Shown here: piece by piece, positions 18,621 to 26,457 of the stretch
Numbering within the stretch: the first letter of the stretch is position 1
Layout: every line of letters begins with the position of its first letter
Notes under the pieces: model-generated
The model's database searches: none
The model's input: only the letters and a program-made list of their open reading frames with translations
What the model was told of the DNA's origin: nothing
Made by a program: the position numbers and the translations under genes
Assembly (NCBI RefSeq): GCF_023213175.1
Contig: NZ_CP093312.1
Location: forward strand, 1,674,001 to 1,738,000
Direction of reading: 5' to 3'
DNA from: Sulfurovum sp. XGS-02
GTDB taxonomy: Bacteria; Campylobacterota; Campylobacteria; Campylobacterales; Sulfurovaceae
Length of the DNA: 64,000 nt

Positions 18621-19346
18621 ATGCGTGTAAAAGCTGTGATCAGTTATGATGGGAGCCGCTATCAAGGCTTTCAAAAACAAAAATCTACCAAATTGACCAT
18701 CACTGCTGACATAGAGGAAGCACTCTCCTCTTTGCAAATAGATTCACCTATCATCGGGAGTGGAAGAACGGATGCCGGTGTCCATGCTACGGGTCAGGTC
18801 ATACACTTTGATCTGCCGGATTTCTGGTATGACCTGGAGAAACTCAAACACAATGTAAACCGAAAATTGACAGATATTTCTTTTAAACATATCTCTGTTG
18901 CTAGCAATGATTTTCATGCTCGATTCAGTGCGAAAAAAAGAGTCTACCGTTATGTCTTTAAAACACATAAACCTTCTGTGTTTGAACAAAAATATATTTC
19001 ATATTATAAAACGTTCGATCCTGTTGTACTGATCAATGCACTTAAAACATTTGAAGGGAAACATGATTTTAACTTCTTTCATAAGACAGGTACCATCACA
19101 CATACTACCGTTCGGGAGATCTATCGTACCGATTATGTAGAACGTAACGGGTACCATTTCATATATTTCCAAGCCAACGGCTTTCTACGTTCTCAAGTAC
19201 GTATGATGGTGGATGCAGCGATGCTTTGTGCCAGAGGTGAACTGAGTTTAACACAACTTCAAGAACAGCTACAATGCCAAAAAAAGCACACCACCAGACT
19301 CGCTCCTCCTGAAGGGCTTTATCTGGCACGAATCATCTATAAATGA
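18621..19346 (+). CDS. truA: tRNA pseudouridine synthase A (positions 38-40)
   Basis: Isomerises uridines 38-40 in the anticodon arm. Catalytic Asp is D51 in GSGRTDAGVHATGQV. SYDGSRYQGFQ at the N-terminus, YRYVFKTHKPSVF and FLRSQVRMMV are family features. At 241 aa length is standard. Last housekeeping gene of the glmU-coaBC-uppS-peptidase-lptF-truA run. Confidence 0.96.
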   Translation: MRVKAVISYDGSRYQGFQKQKSTKLTITADIEEALSSLQIDSPIIGSGRTDAGVHATGQVIHFDLPDFWYDLEKLKHNVNRKLTDISFKHISVASNDFHARFSAKKRVYRYVFKTHKPSVFEQKYISYYKTFDPVVLINALKTFEGKHDFNFFHKTGTITHTTVREIYRTDYVERNGYHFIYFQANGFLRSQVRMMVDAAMLCARGELSLTQLQEQLQCQKKHTTRLAPPEGLYLARIIYK

Positions 19347-19413
19347 CCCTTTTCATTTTCTATCTGCATTTTTTTGTTAGAATGTCATAAGAAGACAGTA
19401 AAGGATCTAATTT

Positions 19414-19767
19414 TTGAAAAAACTCTTTATTTTAACTACCCTCTTATATTTTTCCTATGCAAACAGCGAAATGGAAGCACTCTATCTGCAAAACGGATGT
19501 AACGGATGCCATGGTATGTATGGTGAAGGTATGGGCGCGTCTCCCAGACTACAAGGGATACGGGAAGACATATTACTCAGAAGACTTAAAGATCTACAAA
19601 AAGGAAAGACCCGTTCTGCTTTTGGTACCATCATGATATCATTTGCCAAAGCACTGGATGAAAATCAGACCAGAGAGATGGCAAAGTATCTTTCAAATTT
19701 AAAAACAGATGTAGATGATGAACGATATGAGATAGAGTATACACCCGCCGGAGACGGCGGATCATAA
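19414..19767 (+). CDS. Small monoheme cytochrome c
   Basis: Exported class I-type cytochrome c of 117 aa. A signal peptide (about 1-16) is followed by one CNGCH heme site (C29/C32/H33) and a probable axial Met in the C-terminal half (MISFAKALDENQTREMAKYLS). The start codon is TTG, placed 8 nt after AAGGA; there is no nearby in-frame ATG. Preceded by a possible extended -10 (TGTTAGAAT, near 19374). Likely a periplasmic electron shuttle; partner unknown. Confidence 0.85.
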   Translation: MKKLFILTTLLYFSYANSEMEALYLQNGCNGCHGMYGEGMGASPRLQGIREDILLRRLKDLQKGKTRSAFGTIMISFAKALDENQTREMAKYLSNLKTDVDDERYEIEYTPAGDGGS

Positions 19768-19783
19768 GCTAAAAGATAGCTGC

Positions 19784-20533
19784 TTAATGTGTAGCAATTT
19801 CGGGCTGTACCATCTCTTCGGGCATGCCTTCTACCTGTAATGGTTCTGCTTCTTTTTGCACTTCAGTTTTTACACTTTCTGTGATGGTCTCAACAGGGGT
19901 AGTCTCTACGGCTGTTTTTGCTTCAGTCTGCGTAGTATTTGTTTCCACAGTCTCTTCGCTCTTGGCTTCAGCAGAAGATTTCATCTCTTCAAGTTCTTCT
20001 GTCGTTTCATCAAGTTCTTCTTGAACATCAAAGAGTTCATCATCAAGTACTTTGACCTGTTCAACATTCAGACCATGCTTATAGACAAGTTCTCCACCCT
20101 CTTCACCTTGTTCAAAAATACCTGCAACAAATGCGATAAGAATGACGATATATATGGCTCTTATAACACTTTTCTCGGTAAGCATGGAGATCAGTTTAAA
20201 CAGTAAGATAACCCCTGATGCCAACATCAGGTAAGTCCCTAAGTTTTTGTGCGCAGCAAGGGCTTCTTTCGCCACATCATTCAATGCAGGATAGGCTTCT
20301 TTCCCATCTACCAGTCCTGTAAAATATGCACCAACCGCCGCAACTACAGTTAAAAGGATCAAAAAGAGAGACATACCGCTTATTGCTTTCTTTCTCATCA
20401 CTAAATTGACAAGCTCCAACAAGAGGATCACTACAGGCAAAGCGATGACAAAATGGTCTACAACAGGGTGCCATAAAACCGGGATATCAAACGGAAGTTC
20501 TATTTTTGGTAATGTGATAGTCGGTAACTGCAT
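19784..20533 (-). CDS. DUF2231-like membrane protein with acidic coiled-coil tail
   Basis: Four to five membrane segments in residues 20-155, beginning WHPVVDHFVIALPVVILLLE (the His-Pro...His-Phe pattern of DUF2231 proteins). A charged GEEGGELVYKHG linker then leads to a Glu/Thr-rich coiled-coil or disordered tail to residue 249. DUF2231-type proteins often sit with cytochromes and may bind heme through the membrane histidines, but function is unproven. It follows hemJ on the same strand with a 67-bp gap and faces the small cytochrome gene. Confidence 0.7.
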   Translation of the reverse strand: MQLPTITLPKIELPFDIPVLWHPVVDHFVIALPVVILLLELVNLVMRKKAISGMSLFLILLTVVAAVGAYFTGLVDGKEAYPALNDVAKEALAAHKNLGTYLMLASGVILLFKLISMLTEKSVIRAIYIVILIAFVAGIFEQGEEGGELVYKHGLNVEQVKVLDDELFDVQEELDETTEELEEMKSSAEAKSEETVETNTTQTEAKTAVETTPVETITESVKTEVQKEAEPLQVEGMPEEMVQPEIATH

Positions 20534-20600
20534 ACTACTCTCCTTTTTCTAATCTATTTCTTTTTCTAAGATGATAGCGATTGATTATAACACAAATGGA

Positions 20601-21035
20601 TTAAAAGGGTTTAACCACCACCATAATCACGATAAATATCATCAGAAGAGTCGGTACCTCATTATAGATCCTGAAGTATTTACTGCTTTTATAGTGTGGA
20701 TTTTCTATAAGTGTTCTGCGAATACGCTCCAAAGAGAAATGATAGGCTATAAGGAACGCGAGAAGCAGCAGTTTGGCATGCATCCATCCGCCGCTTGAAA
20801 AAATACCCGAATTCAGATAGAGCATAAAAGCACCAGAGATGATCGTTGCCCACATCGCCGGTACACCTATATACTTAAAAAGTTTATACTCTTGAATTTC
20901 CACAATATCGGTAAATGCTTTCGTATCAGCATTTTCACGATGATAGATGAACAGTCTCGGCAGATAAAACAACATCGCCATCCAGGAGACAAAGCTCATC
21001 ACGTGAAATGCCAACATCCAACTATAATATGCCAT
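20601..21035 (-). CDS. hemJ: Protoporphyrinogen IX oxidase HemJ
   Basis: Membrane enzyme oxidising protoporphyrinogen IX to protoporphyrin IX in heme synthesis. 144 aa with four membrane helices. Family landmarks are the early His (WMLAFHVMSFVSWMAMLFYLPRLF), the AMWATIISG helix, GGWMHAKLLL and YFRIYNEVPTLLMI. HemJ is the form used by Campylobacterota in place of HemG or HemY. It begins 2 bp after the EEP-family gene stop, so it is probably in its transcript. The window is rich in cytochromes that need its product. Confidence 0.9.
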   Translation of the reverse strand: MAYYSWMLAFHVMSFVSWMAMLFYLPRLFIYHRENADTKAFTDIVEIQEYKLFKYIGVPAMWATIISGAFMLYLNSGIFSSGGWMHAKLLLLAFLIAYHFSLERIRRTLIENPHYKSSKYFRIYNEVPTLLMIFIVIMVVVKPF

Positions 21036-21037
21036 AT

Positions 21038-22594
21038 TTACTCCAATATCTCAAAATCTTTTTTATTGTAGATCACTACTTGTAGCTTCTTATAATAACC
21101 AAGATGTGCATAGTGTATCTTTAGACGGCTGCCATTTGCAGGGGTAAATTTCTTCTTTTTAAAATAGAGAGGAACCTTTTTATCATTGAAATACAAAAAT
21201 TTATTTTTATAGATACCCGAGATCTCTTTGAGTACTTCGTTCTGCGGTATTTCATTAGATGCAAAAGTATCACCGCTCAGCATATATTGTTCACTCTCTA
21301 CTACACCTTTGTCTTTTAAGCTGTAGGCATGGGTGATCTCTTTTAACCCATGATAGGTTTTGATGCCTTCTACAAGGAGATCATACTTGTGCCCTTCTTG
21401 TAATCTGCCTGCACAGCCGTACAGATAAATGCCTCGTCCCTGCATACGCTGTTTTACGACGGCATTACGGCCTCTTTTCAATACCACTACGACATTTTCA
21501 AGTTTGATCTTCCCTTCCAAAGCCTCTATGTTATAGAGATCCTCGATGCTTTTTGTTTCTACTCTTTTCAGAGCTCTTTTTTTCTCTTCAGCGATATAAG
21601 ACTTGGTATCAAAATAGGCATAGACAGGGAGATGGTCAGAATAGCCTTTTGCCCTGTGTTTACCGTTTTTATACTCCCATTTGTTGATGTACCCTCTCTT
21701 TGTAAAAAGGTAAGATCTTTTAAAGACTTTAAAAGAGTTGTTGACATAATCCACCCCTTGACCATCGAACATCTGTCTGGGAAGGACGATCTGGTCCAGA
21801 CTGGATTTTTTCCCGTAGAACTTATGGCTCCAGCGCTGATCTACCGGCAACTCCTTCCATAAGGTATAGTGTACACCCTTATCTGCTTTTAGCATCTCCT
21901 CTTCTTCCACAAGATAGGCGCCTACTTTGGTTTTTAGTACATCATTGAATGCCGTTTTACCATACGTATCGTTGATCTTGTTTTCTAATGTCAGGTAAGC
22001 ATTATGATCACTGTTAAAATCACCCAATATGATGTACTCTTTTGTCTCAGGCATCTGTGCGATACGTGACTGCAGGGCTTTGGCATACTTGATACGTTTG
22101 CTCTCATACCCATGATAGGCCTTGGATTTCCAATGGTTCACAAACAATGTTAGCGGGGTCCCTTTGATATCTACCTCCACTTCCAATATATTTCTCACAC
22201 CTGCAGCCGTACTCACCGCTATCTCGTTTTGTTTTGCAATAGGGTAACGTGATAACAGTGCCACTTGGATCGGTGCATTCTTTTTATGGGTGATGGCCGA
22301 ATATCCATAGGGGCATCCCACTCTCTTCAGCCTTGTCATCAGCTGTTGGAGTATATGATCGTTCTCGATTTCCTGAAGCCCCAGGATATCTGCATCAAGA
22401 TCACAGATGACCTCAGCTGTATGGTTCAGTTTGATGTCTACCATACGTTGTGTCCAGTTGTGTTTTACCGTGTAGTCATCATATTCCGTACCAACATACT
22501 CTGCATCAAAAAGGTTTTCCACATTATAGGTGGCTACTTTAAAAGGTTTGGAAAATACAAAAATGGGTAGTAAAAATAAAAGTAAATATCGCAC
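21038..22594 (-). CDS. Secreted endonuclease/exonuclease/phosphatase-family protein
   Basis: 518 aa with a signal peptide (about 1-15). The EEP domain spans residues ~18-330: FKVATYNVENLFD, a metal Glu in LGLQEIEND, NHWKSKAYHG, the catalytic ILGDFNSDHN and C-terminal SDHLPVYAYF. The extra ~190-residue C-terminal region includes an OB-like stretch (KLENVVVVLKRGRNAVVKQ), suggesting nucleic-acid contact, as in extracellular nucleases. Periplasmic or secreted DNase is likely; a phosphodiesterase on another substrate remains possible. Confidence 0.82.
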   Translation of the reverse strand: MRYLLLFLLPIFVFSKPFKVATYNVENLFDAEYVGTEYDDYTVKHNWTQRMVDIKLNHTAEVICDLDADILGLQEIENDHILQQLMTRLKRVGCPYGYSAITHKKNAPIQVALLSRYPIAKQNEIAVSTAAGVRNILEVEVDIKGTPLTLFVNHWKSKAYHGYESKRIKYAKALQSRIAQMPETKEYIILGDFNSDHNAYLTLENKINDTYGKTAFNDVLKTKVGAYLVEEEEMLKADKGVHYTLWKELPVDQRWSHKFYGKKSSLDQIVLPRQMFDGQGVDYVNNSFKVFKRSYLFTKRGYINKWEYKNGKHRAKGYSDHLPVYAYFDTKSYIAEEKKRALKRVETKSIEDLYNIEALEGKIKLENVVVVLKRGRNAVVKQRMQGRGIYLYGCAGRLQEGHKYDLLVEGIKTYHGLKEITHAYSLKDKGVVESEQYMLSGDTFASNEIPQNEVLKEISGIYKNKFLYFNDKKVPLYFKKKKFTPANGSRLKIHYAHLGYYKKLQVVIYNKKDFEILE

Positions 22595-22649
22595 ATCATA
22601 TCCCGTAGTTTTAACACTATTCTAGCGAAGTATGAAAAGAATACGATAA

Positions 22650-22668
22650 GTATGACATATTGTCATAC
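22650..22668. promoter_or_regulatory. 19-bp operator-like palindrome
   Basis: GTATGACATATTGTCATAC is perfect (8-bp arms, 3-bp centre), located 56 bp upstream of the EEP-family gene in the divergent gap. Form and size fit a dimeric repressor or CRP/FNR-like site, but it matches no consensus I can name. Confidence 0.5.
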
Positions 22669-22694
22669 AAAGAATATAAACATTGAGATTAAAA

Positions 22695-22723
22695 ACCTTA
22701 TAAAATATATAATTTTATAAGGT
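22695..22723. repeat. AT-rich inverted repeat, copy 1
   Basis: ACCTTATAAAAT (22695-22706) and ATTTTATAAGGT (22712-22723) with a 5-bp centre. Similar sequence recurs at 25282-25296 (one arm) and 25902-25946 (both arms), bracketing the SHOCT-SDR-crotonase-DUF6713 segment. Confidence 0.6.
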
Positions 22724-22820
22724 ATTAAAGCAGATATTCTGTCTGACTATAGATCCATTTCTTACTAAAAGAGACCATTACTATAATTTATTATTATAAA
22801 ATTTCATTTATATAAATATA

Positions 22821-22834
22821 TTTTGATATACTCT
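22821..22834 (+). promoter_or_regulatory. Extended -10 promoter of SHOCT gene
   Basis: TTTTGATATACTCT holds an extended -10 (TGA then TATACT). The same 14 bases occur at 25310-25323, and the leaders that follow are similar (an ACTTTxTTGTTCxTTT-like block, then ATAAGGA ribosome site) with nearly equal distance to the ATG (79 and 85 nt). Confidence 0.6.
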
Positions 22835-22912
22835 ATAGAAGAACTTTTTGTTCTTTTCAGAGATAGTCAGACCATATCAAATGGTAGATAAAACCATAAG
22901 GAGGAAACGACT

Positions 22913-23176
22913 ATGATAGCAGATCAACCTTGTATGTGGCATGGGGGAGGAATGTGGATTTTCCCTATGCTTATGTTCGTAATTATGATTATCATCTTCT
23001 TTGTATTTTTTGGACGTGGCCACGGAGGCTGCCGAGTACCGTGGTGGGGACCAGAAGGATATTACAAAAAAGGTGAAGAAACGGATTCAGCCTTAGAAAT
23101 ATTGAAAAAGAGATATGCGAATGGAGAGATTACAAAGGAGGAGTTTGAACAGATGAAAAAGGATATCCTTAGTTAA
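22913..23176 (+). CDS. Small SHOCT-domain membrane protein
   Basis: 87 aa. An N-terminal hydrophobic helix (about 15-35, MWIFPMLMFVIMIIIFFVFF) is followed by a Gly/His/Trp-rich stretch and a C-terminal SHOCT motif (ALEILKKRYANGEITKEEFEQ). SHOCT modules are small oligomerisation or recruitment segments; the protein's role is not known. Strong AAGGAGG ribosome site 8 nt before the ATG. Confidence 0.8.
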   Translation: MIADQPCMWHGGGMWIFPMLMFVIMIIIFFVFFGRGHGGCRVPWWGPEGYYKKGEETDSALEILKKRYANGEITKEEFEQMKKDILS

Positions 23177-23192
23177 GGATGTATACCTTATA

Positions 23193-23292
23193 TTTTAAAG
23201 AGCGTCGATGAGTGAAGTTGTGAGTGACCACGGACGCTCACGGGTTTCTCTATCCTTCCAATATAAGTATCTCAACGTAATACTCTTTAAAA
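23193..23292. terminator. Nested inverted repeats between convergent genes
   Basis: TTTTAAAGAG (23193-23202) pairs with CTCTTTAAAA (23283-23292). Inside, GAGCGTC (23200-23206) pairs with GACGCTC (23233-23239). Just upstream, ATCCTTA GT TAAGGAT (23165-23180) overlaps the SHOCT stop codon. Probably the shared terminator region of the SHOCT gene and the convergent SDR gene. Confidence 0.45.
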
Positions 23293-24096
23293 CCTGGCCA
23301 TTAATTTTTGCCAGGTCATAGGGATAAGACGACTTATGAACTCGTAAAAATTAGCGTCCGGCCCTACCAGGATACTAGGTTTATTTTTCTTAATGCCTTT
23401 AATGATTATCTTTGCAGCTTTGTCAGGAGAGATCCAGCATACATATTTTTCAAACCTCGCTGCTTCATCCTCTTTAGAGAGTTCAGGCTGTGAAATCTTG
23501 TAGAATCTTTCGTTCTTCACAATGTTGGTACGCACTCCACCCGGGTATACACAAGAGACATTGACGTTAGAATTTCTTAGCTCCTGGGCCAATGTCAAGG
23601 TAAATCCCCGCACGGCAAATTTACTGGTACAGTATGGGCCGCTGTTGGGGTTAGTAAAAAAGCCTTGTACACTTGAGATGTTGACAAGGTTGGCTATGGG
23701 CTCTTTTTTCAAATACGGAAGGAATGCTTTACAGCCGTATATGACACCGTAAAGGTTGATACCCATCAGCCAATCGAAATCTTCATAAGTGACATCTTCT
23801 AGTGTCTCTTTCAGTTGTACACCTGCATTGTTGATAACGATGTCTACCTTGCCAAAGGCTTCGATCACTTCATCGGCAAAACGATAGACACGTTCTTTGT
23901 CGGAAACATCTACCCGGTATCTTCTGGCCTCTACATTTTTATCTTCAAGCAGTTTGAGAGTTTCGACCAAACCTGTTTCATCCACATCAGCCAAAGCCAG
24001 AGAACATCCTTCTTTTGCCAGGTTGATAGCCAGCCCGCGGCCGATACCGGAGCCCGCGCCGGTAATGACGGCTACTTTACCCCTTAGATCCCGCAT
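23287..24096 (-). CDS. Short-chain dehydrogenase/reductase
   Basis: Classical SDR of 269 aa. Cofactor loop TGAGSGIGRG (residues 13-22), an acidic residue after strand 2 (D37 in ALADVDE) favouring NAD(H), the NNAG motif at 89-92, and the catalytic set S142, Y155 and K159 (YCTSK). The C-terminal region (KAAKIIIKGIKKNKPSILVG) is typical of acyl- or lipid-related SDRs. It starts 3 nt after the crotonase stop, so the two form an operon and probably act on the same acyl-chain substrate, for example hydration then oxidation or reduction. Substrate unknown. Confidence 0.85.
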   Translation of the reverse strand: MRDLRGKVAVITGAGSGIGRGLAINLAKEGCSLALADVDETGLVETLKLLEDKNVEARRYRVDVSDKERVYRFADEVIEAFGKVDIVINNAGVQLKETLEDVTYEDFDWLMGINLYGVIYGCKAFLPYLKKEPIANLVNISSVQGFFTNPNSGPYCTSKFAVRGFTLTLAQELRNSNVNVSCVYPGGVRTNIVKNERFYKISQPELSKEDEAARFEKYVCWISPDKAAKIIIKGIKKNKPSILVGPDANFYEFISRLIPMTWQKLMARF

Positions 24097-24099
24097 CTT

Positions 24100-25080
24100 C
24101 TATTCTCCTTTGAAGTCTGTCAGATTACCACTATTAAGGTCATCATAGAGCTCGAACCGTTTTTCCGGTTCCACACCTTTGAATTGGGAGGCGACACGGG
24201 TCACGTAGGCTTTCATACCACGGCCCGCATCTTCAGAGTTCATGGCTGTAAGTGCTCCAGCCATTTCCAATACTTGCCCCTTGGACCAGTCCATCCGGCT
24301 GCCCTTTCGTACCGATCTACGGATGCATGCCTGTGCTATGGGGGCTCCACGTGAGAGTTTTTTAGCCAGCTTCATGACTGTAGGCATTAATTCATCCGGT
24401 GGAAGGGCATGGTTGATCAGACCCATCGCTTCTGCTTTGGATGGAGGATAGATCCCACCGGTCATTAGCATCTCCATAGCTCTGCCTTCTCCAATGATAC
24501 GTGGAAGCCGAAGCGGTGTACCTGTTCCCCCGGGTGTGATACCTAGTAGTACTTCTGGCAGTCCTATACGGTAATTATCGCCATCGGCCATATATCGAAA
24601 ATCACAGCAAAGAGAGATCTCACAACCGCCGCCAAGTGCCAAGCCGTTGATCGCTGCGATTACAGGCTTAGGAAAGTTCTCGAGGATCTGCAGACAACGG
24701 CTCCAGTAAAAAATACTCTGTTCACCATTGGAACGCTTTTGTGTGTGTTTTAGGACCATACGCTCAAGCCAGGACCATCGATCCATTTTGTCAAACAGCC
24801 AGCAAAGAAAATAAGCAGCCATACGGTTGGCAACGGAGGACCTTTTTTTGGCGATAGCGTTGTGAAAGTCTATGAGATCATCAACATCGTAATGGGTAAG
24901 AAAGGTATCTTCCAGACCGCCGCTGAGTACCATAACCCGTATAGAATCATCATCACGGTCTTTGAGAAGCTGGTCATATAGTTCACGCAGCATAGTAAGG
25001 GTTATATAGTTATACGGTGGATTGTAGAACTCAATGGTCCGTACAGTGTCTTCTTTTTTTATCTTGATCTGTTCGTTCAT
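24100..25080 (-). CDS. Enoyl-CoA hydratase/isomerase (crotonase) family protein
   Basis: Crotonase-fold enzyme. The start at 25080 (MNEQIKIKKED) follows GGAG at 6 nt; the frame extends further upstream, but that part is hydrophobic and lacks a ribosome site. In the 326-residue form both catalytic-type glutamates are present: E154 in ALGGGCEISL and E176 in GLPEVLLGITPGGTG. An unusual ~40-residue insert (residues 75-115, rich in Trp and Arg) precedes the oxyanion region. No other beta-oxidation genes are nearby, and such genes are uncommon in Campylobacterota. Looks acquired together with the SDR. Confidence 0.82.
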   Translation of the reverse strand: MNEQIKIKKEDTVRTIEFYNPPYNYITLTMLRELYDQLLKDRDDDSIRVMVLSGGLEDTFLTHYDVDDLIDFHNAIAKKRSSVANRMAAYFLCWLFDKMDRWSWLERMVLKHTQKRSNGEQSIFYWSRCLQILENFPKPVIAAINGLALGGGCEISLCCDFRYMADGDNYRIGLPEVLLGITPGGTGTPLRLPRIIGEGRAMEMLMTGGIYPPSKAEAMGLINHALPPDELMPTVMKLAKKLSRGAPIAQACIRRSVRKGSRMDWSKGQVLEMAGALTAMNSEDAGRGMKAYVTRVASQFKGVEPEKRFELYDDLNSGNLTDFKGE

Positions 25081-25281
25081 GCATAACTCCAAAATTAGAA
25101 TTGTGATAACCATAACTTCAATACTTAACAGCCATACCAAATATAATAGGAAATACACCGATCAACCATTGATTAAAGAAACAAAATACCAATCGATCGT
25201 GTATAGCAATATTAAGAGTATATCAAAAGTGTCTTGATATAAAAAAAATATCTTCGATGGAAGACCATCATAAAGTTATAT

Positions 25282-25296
25282 ATTTTATAAGGTTTT
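25282..25296. repeat. AT-rich repeat arm, copy 2
   Basis: ATTTTATAAGGTTTT repeats the right arm of the inverted repeats at 22712 and 25933. The left arm here (around 25265-25276) is degenerate. It sits 14 bp upstream of the extended -10 at 25310. Confidence 0.5.
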
Positions 25297-25309
25297 GGAT
25301 GTGAGCTAT

Positions 25310-25323
25310 TTTTGATATACTCT
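25310..25323 (+). promoter_or_regulatory. Extended -10 promoter of DUF6713-like gene
   Basis: TTTTGATATACTCT, identical to 22821-22834, with extended -10 TGA then TATACT, 85 nt before the ATG. Spaced between crotonase and this gene the region is otherwise AT-rich, with no other feature seen. Confidence 0.55.
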
Positions 25324-25407
25324 TACTATTGAAATATCATATGTAGAAAAACACTTTGTTCCTTTAATTAAATAGTTATGAGAACAAAGAGTATAATAAG
25401 GAAACAA

Positions 25408-25779
25408 ATGCTCACTGATACTATTTTTTATATCGGTATAGTACTTCTGTTAACTCACGAACTTGACGCCATTTCATCTCATGAATGGAGGATGTTTCCT
25501 TTTATACACCGACTTGAAGAAAGTCTTGGGTATCGGATTTTTGTTATACTTCATATACCTCTACTGCTATTAATCTTCTGGGCTATAACGCACTCGTCAG
25601 AGAGTATGCGTTATAGGTTTCAGATTATTATGGATATTTTTCTCATACTCCATCTGGGAATTCACTATTTATTTAGATCACATCCCAAAAATGAATTTAC
25701 TGGGACATTTTCATTATCACTCATTGTTTTGACTGCAATGGTAGGGGCTACACATTTGATACTGCTTTTTTTTGGCTAA
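25408..25779 (+). CDS. Small four-helix membrane protein (DUF6713-like)
   Basis: 123 aa from the ATG at 25408, which follows AAGGAAA at 5 nt; an earlier in-frame ATG at 25378 lacks a ribosome site. Four hydrophobic segments, with THELDAISSHEWRMFP after the first helix and the Arg-rich ESMRYRFQ loop. The His-Glu-Leu-Asp-Ala...Glu-Trp-Arg signature is what I associate with DUF6713; function unknown. Its promoter and leader resemble those of the SHOCT gene. Confidence 0.6.
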   Translation: MLTDTIFYIGIVLLLTHELDAISSHEWRMFPFIHRLEESLGYRIFVILHIPLLLLIFWAITHSSESMRYRFQIIMDIFLILHLGIHYLFRSHPKNEFTGTFSLSLIVLTAMVGATHLILLFFG

Positions 25780-25901
25780 AACATCTTCCAGTTCCTTAAC
25801 AATATTTAAGAAGTCATTGAAGAAAAAATCTTCGATAATCCAAATAGCTATTTTAATGCAGTATAAACGAAAAACTTAATACACAAATTTCACAAAAAAT
25901 A

Positions 25902-25946
25902 AAAACCTTATAAAATGTTCTATATTAGTAGTTTTTATAAGGTTTT
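25902..25946. terminator. Bidirectional terminator / inverted repeat, copy 3
   Basis: AAAACCTTATAAAA (25902-25915) and TTTTATAAGGTTTT (25933-25946) form a perfect 14-bp stem with a 17-nt loop between two convergent genes. A-rich on one side and T-rich on the other, so it could stop transcription both ways. Shares its core with copies 1 and 2. Confidence 0.6.
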
Positions 25947-25977
25947 CGCATGATCAGATACATATCATCTAAGATGC

Positions 25978-26424
25978 TTATCTGAACATCTTGCCCAGCA
26001 TCTCCATAGCCCCATTAGGTCCACCGGCATTAGAGAGCATTTCATCCATGACCGTCGCTTCTCCTCTTGTTGCCATATCTACGACCTTAGGTATGACATC
26101 AGCTAAAGCACCTGCTGCACTCTCTTGAGAGATGCCAAGATCTGAAGCAAAGGTGTCAATGTTATCGGCACCCAGAAGTGTTGTGATCTGCTCCAGGGAG
26201 ATAGGTCTGTTTTCACCATTACCTAGCCATGATCCTACGATCTCACCCAAACCATTTTGAGACAATCCGCCTACAAATTTTACAAGATCAAGTCCACCCT
26301 GACCATTTCCTACAAGCGTATTAAGCGCATTAGCGATATCCTCTGCATCTAATCCGGCCGTTGCTTCATCGCCATTGCCTTGTATCATAGATGCAGCTAC
26401 TTTTAATAAATCCATTAATTCCAT
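25978..26424 (-). CDS. YidB-like (DUF937) protein
   Basis: 148-residue soluble protein related to E. coli YidB. The diagnostic stretch is GGLSQNGLGEIVGSWLGNGENRPISLEQITTLLG (residues ~48-81), quoted here by its key parts GLGEIVGSWLGNG and NRPISLEQI, followed by a helix with SAAGALADVIPKVVDM. A Gly/Asn/Met-rich end follows. Role unknown in the family. Preceded by cvfB on the same strand with a 33-bp gap. Confidence 0.75.
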   Translation of the reverse strand: MELMDLLKVAASMIQGNGDEATAGLDAEDIANALNTLVGNGQGGLDLVKFVGGLSQNGLGEIVGSWLGNGENRPISLEQITTLLGADNIDTFASDLGISQESAAGALADVIPKVVDMATRGEATVMDEMLSNAGGPNGAMEMLGKMFR

Positions 26425-26457
26425 ATTTTTTCCTTTATGATTTCACTCATGAGACTA

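Noticed and set aside
24100-25158. Longer crotonase reading frame from 25158
   Set aside because: The added 26 residues are hydrophobic and unlike the family; a GGAG site supports ATG 25080.
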